Assembly (NCBI GenBank): GCA_905198745.1
Contig: CAJKDU010000001.1
Span: 1 to 64,000 of the forward strand
Reading direction: 5' to 3'
DNA length: 64,000 bases
DNA from: an uncultured Prevotella sp.
Lineage (GTDB): Bacteria > Bacteroidota > Bacteroidia > Bacteroidales > Bacteroidaceae
Positions within the stretch are counted from its first letter, which is position 1. The number at the start of each line of letters is the position of its first letter. Below the pieces are notes generated by a model, which was not told the origin of the DNA, searched no databases, and saw only the letters and a list, made by a program, of their open reading frames with translations. The position numbers were made by a program, and so were the translations under genes. Positions 61,517 through 64,000 of this stretch are shown piece after piece.

Positions 61517-61604
61517 TGGTCTCTCGTGTGTCATTAACGGCACACTAATGCAATGTTAACGGCACACTAACACAACGTTAATGGCGCACTGACGAAATAA
61601 AAGA
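61517..61604. repeat. 22-base tandem repeat array E (four units)
   Basis: Units start at 61517, 61539, 61561 and 61583; a fifth, weaker unit may follow at 61605. Units 2 and 3 read GGCACACTAATGCAATGTTA plus AC and GGCACACTAACACAACGTTA plus AT. Two TAA cores 11 bases apart recur in each. It is in the divergent gap between DPP IV and the radical SAM gene. Confidence 0.85.
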
Positions 61605-61632
61605 CGCACTCAAGCGAAAAGGCGGACGCTTG

Positions 61633-61664
61633 TTTGGCGGTTGACGGAAAAGGACGTAACTTTG
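61633..61664 (+). promoter_or_regulatory. Bacteroidetes-type promoter of the radical SAM gene
   Basis: TTTG (61633-61636), 20 bases, TAACTTTG (61657-61664). The leader is about 13 bases to the ATG at 61683. Confidence 0.8.
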
Positions 61665-61682
61665 CCGCAAGAAACGAAAAAC

Positions 61683-62633
61683 ATGACGTGCATGCAGAAA
61701 AACATGGAAAAGAACGCCCTGCCCTACAACGATTTCGGCTCGTGGATACGCCGACAGTTCCCCTTTCGGGTACAGAAGATCTCCATAGACGCAGGGTTCT
61801 CCTGCCCTAACCGTGACGGCAGCATCAGCACTGGCGGATGCTCCTTTTGCGACAACGAGACTTTCAATCCGTCTTATTGTCACCGCCACCACTCCATCGG
61901 TCAGCAACTGGAGGAGGGCAAGGCTTTCTTTGCGCACAAATATCCCGACATGAAATACCTGGCTTATTTCCAGGCATTCACCAACACGTATGCTCCCCTC
62001 GCCGACTTGCAACGCATGTATGAAGAGGCCCTCGAGCAAACCGACGTGGTGGGCATCGTCATTGGCACCCGTCCCGACTGCATCTCAACCCAGTTGCTCA
62101 ACTACCTGGAAGGGTTGGCACGGCAGACATTCGTCATGGTGGAATATGGCATTGAGAGTGCCAACGACCTGACACTCAAGCGCATCAACCGCGGACACGA
62201 CTTTTACTGTTCTCGACGTGCGGTGGAACAGACTGCCGAACGGGGCATACTCACAGGCGGACACGTGATTGTGGGACTTCCGGGCGAAGACCACGACGAG
62301 ATCATTCGCCAGGCTCGCCTTGTGTCATCTCTTCCCCTCACCGTGCTCAAGCTCCACCAGCTGCAGATTATCCGTGGCACTCGCCTGGCAAGGGAATATG
62401 AGGAGAACCCGTTCCCGGTGTTCACGGTCGACGAATACATACGCACCGTGTGCGACTATGTGGAGCGGCTGCGGCCCGACCTGGTGTTGGAGCGTTTCGT
62501 CAGCCAGTCGCCAGCCCATATGCTCGTGGCTCCGCGCTGGGGACTGAAAAACCATGAGTTTGCCGACCGACTGGTGGGCTATATGCGCAAACACGGCATC
62601 AAGCAAGGAGCCTTGTGGAAAGAAAACTTGTAA
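61683..62633 (+). CDS. TIGR01212 family radical SAM protein
   Basis: 316 residues from the ATG at 61683; ATGs at 61692 and 61704 are alternatives, and an earlier TTG start lies upstream of the transcription start. The [4Fe-4S] site is the unusual spaced motif CPNRDGSISTGGCSFC, characteristic of the TIGR01212/YhcC group rather than CxxxCxxC. Further family lines are YLAYFQAFTNTYAPL, GIVIGTRPDCIS, EYGIESANDLTLKRINRGHD and HVIVGLPGEDHDEII. Function of the family is not settled; an Elp3-like relation suggests RNA or protein modification. Confidence 0.92.
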   Translation: MTCMQKNMEKNALPYNDFGSWIRRQFPFRVQKISIDAGFSCPNRDGSISTGGCSFCDNETFNPSYCHRHHSIGQQLEEGKAFFAHKYPDMKYLAYFQAFTNTYAPLADLQRMYEEALEQTDVVGIVIGTRPDCISTQLLNYLEGLARQTFVMVEYGIESANDLTLKRINRGHDFYCSRRAVEQTAERGILTGGHVIVGLPGEDHDEIIRQARLVSSLPLTVLKLHQLQIIRGTRLAREYEENPFPVFTVDEYIRTVCDYVERLRPDLVLERFVSQSPAHMLVAPRWGLKNHEFADRLVGYMRKHGIKQGALWKENL

Positions 62634-62653
62634 GGCGTTGCCACTACACGCAA

Positions 62654-62694
62654 CAAGGGGTGTGGACAGCCATGATTAGGCGCCACACCCCTTG
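62654..62694. terminator. Bidirectional terminator
   Basis: A 12-base-pair stem CAAGGGGTGTGG (62654-62665) with 62683-62694, followed by ATGTTTTTTG. It lies between the convergent radical SAM and secreted protein genes. Confidence 0.85.
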
Positions 62695-62733
62695 ATGTTT
62701 TTTGTCGTATTGTGTTATACGGGAAAGTTCCGC

Positions 62734-64000
62734 TTAGAACTTCACCTTCTTGCCGTTTACAATGCAAATCTGACCCTTCTGAGGAGCAGACAGACGCTGG
62801 CCCTGAAGGTTATAGATCTTCACCTCACCAGCCTTGTCGGCCTTCACTGAACTGATGCCTGTTGTAGAAGTGGTGTAGAGGCCAAAGTTAAGATTGGTCT
62901 TGCCACCTTCAAACGAAGCTACATAGAATTCACCAGTCTGGCTGCCTGCAGCAAGACTGGTAACGAACTCGCCTGCCTTGACACTTTCAATCTTAGCTTT
63001 CTCAAGGTCTACGACATACAAAGACTTGTCGTTGATATAGCGGGATGCCGAATAAACAGAGTTGACGCCAGTGTTACTAGCCAAATACAACTTGCCGTCA
63101 GCCAAAACTGATGCCGTGCAATCGTTTACCCAAAGATCATCAGAAGTCCTTTCGCCTTCGTCCACACCATCCTGAAGAAGCGCTTTCACCTTGAAATCAG
63201 ATTTGCCAAGCAAAGCCACGAACACATCGGAACCCCCTACGGCCGACTTGGTCAAGTCGAAACTGTTCTTGCCAGTGAAATCGCCTACAACAGCCAACTG
63301 GTCACCTACAGAATAAACCGCCTTGATATTACGTTGCTCACTGCAATCTACATTCCAATCATACTGGCCAGCAAAAGGAACGATGTCAAGAGATTTGTCA
63401 GAAAGATTGACTACCGACAAAACATATCCCTTGGCAGTACCGAAATTAACTTCTGTTCCCAAGTTGAATGTCTTGGCATCCTGCTTCTCAACCTGGCCGT
63501 AGAAATTTTGGTAATCATAGCCAATAGCCTGAGAAACCACATAGAGTTTCCCGTCAGCCACAGTGAACTTGGAAGACTGCAAATTAGCACCAAAATCAGC
63601 ACGCTTAGGGCCTGAGAGTACATAAAGGAACTTGTCAACACCAAGGTCGGCATTCAAGGTAACTATGGCGAGAGTCTGTGTGGAAACACAACCATAGCCA
63701 GTATAGCTACCTGCTGTCACCGATTCCGACTTGTCGGCATTGGTGATGATGCCGGTGAAGTTAAGGGCGGCATAAAGCGTTCCGTCAACATTCATGATTT
63801 GCTCCGGATTGCACTGCACTGCTTTGCCGCCTGGCCGTTCACATTCAGTCCCAGAGTCTTGGCATCCTTTCCGGTGATGAAGCGGATGCTCTCCAGGTTT
63901 TCGAACGAAGAAGCTGCCGCCCACACACGGAGATAGTCGGCAATGGGTGCCGAGGGTCTCATCCGCTTGATGATGTCGTCGGCGACCTGAAGATAACTGC
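62734..64000 (-). pseudogene. Secreted protein with C-terminal sorting-like domain, partial and frameshifted
   Basis: The 3' part of a larger gene that continues beyond the right edge. The downstream frame (about 63830 to 62734) is beta-rich (GTLYAALNFTGIITNADKS, SAVGGSDVFVALLGKSDF) and ends in a Bacteroidetes sorting-like tail, GISSVKADKAGEVKIYNLQGQ then an NGKKVKF end. The upstream part, in another frame, reads SYLQVADDIIKRMRPSAPIA and FENLESIRFITGKDAKTLGL, matching the same kind of protein. The two frames are separated by a tandem ACTGC duplication at 63813-63822. Removing one copy joins them as AAKQCNPEQIMNVDGT. So this is a frameshifted gene, a phase-variable one, or a sequence error. 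Function unknown. Confidence 0.75.

Overview
The window is chromosomal DNA from a member of the Bacteroidales, most likely Prevotellaceae (Prevotella/Segatella-like). The evidence is a SusC/SusD pair, many Bacteroidetes-restricted families (DUF4843, PKD-like, DUF3256, DUF4836, DUF4421, DUF4861, DUF1460, DUF5113-type kinase), A-rich translation starts with almost no Shine-Dalgarno motif, and promoters of the Bacteroidetes type (TTTG, about 19-20 bases, TAnnTTTG). No rRNA, tRNA, CRISPR array, prophage or insertion sequence was recognised.

Layout. 68-9847 (+): six-gene outer-membrane uptake operon (SusC, SusD, DUF4843, PKD-like lipoprotein, TlpA-like thioredoxin, TIG-like lipoprotein) closed by a strong terminator. 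10068-15051 (-): a very long fused sensor kinase, a LuxR-type response regulator and a membrane protein. 15145-21837: a hexuronate (altronate, then KDG, then KDPG) module made of divergent kdgK-eda and LacI-type regulator-uxaA, with an NhaC-type antiporter and an unknown protein. 22417-24456 (+): GH25 lysozyme and a zinc-ribbon membrane protein. 24648-27533 (-): rarA, D-2-hydroxyacid dehydrogenase and a TRIC-type channel. 27721-29157 (+): acidic-tail protein and DUF3256 protein, followed by a small-RNA-like unit. 29889-35715 (+): nucleoside permease, bifunctional nuclease, RsmE, DUF4836 lipoprotein and an unusual ABC exporter. 35889-37267 (-): HIRAN and WYL proteins. 38407-41565 (+): an Oar-like TonB receptor interrupted by two in-frame TAA codons, then a cupin. 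42178-47014 (-): ECF sigma operon with an L,D-transpeptidase and a GH10-like hydrolase. 47330-51776: TetR regulator, malic enzyme and DUF4861 protein. 51870-61275 (-): envelope, housekeeping and repair genes ending in DPP IV. 61683-62633 (+): a TIGR01212 radical SAM protein. 62734-64000 (-): the frameshifted 3' part of a secreted protein.

The most unusual content is non-coding. Five intergenic regions carry short tandem arrays with an exact 22-base period and a shared GGCACACTAAC-like core. A roughly 320-base element occurs twice in opposite orientation (21921-22237 and 37815-38142) and keeps its hairpins with compensatory changes. One copy abuts the largest 22-base array. Other points are a duplicated promoter upstream of DPP IV, a leader peptide before the nucleoside permease, a terminator-like hairpin in front of the sensor kinase, and a sensor kinase in which the recognisable phospho-acceptor box and the intact ATPase lie in different halves.

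Functions are inferred from motifs and recalled family features only; no search was run.
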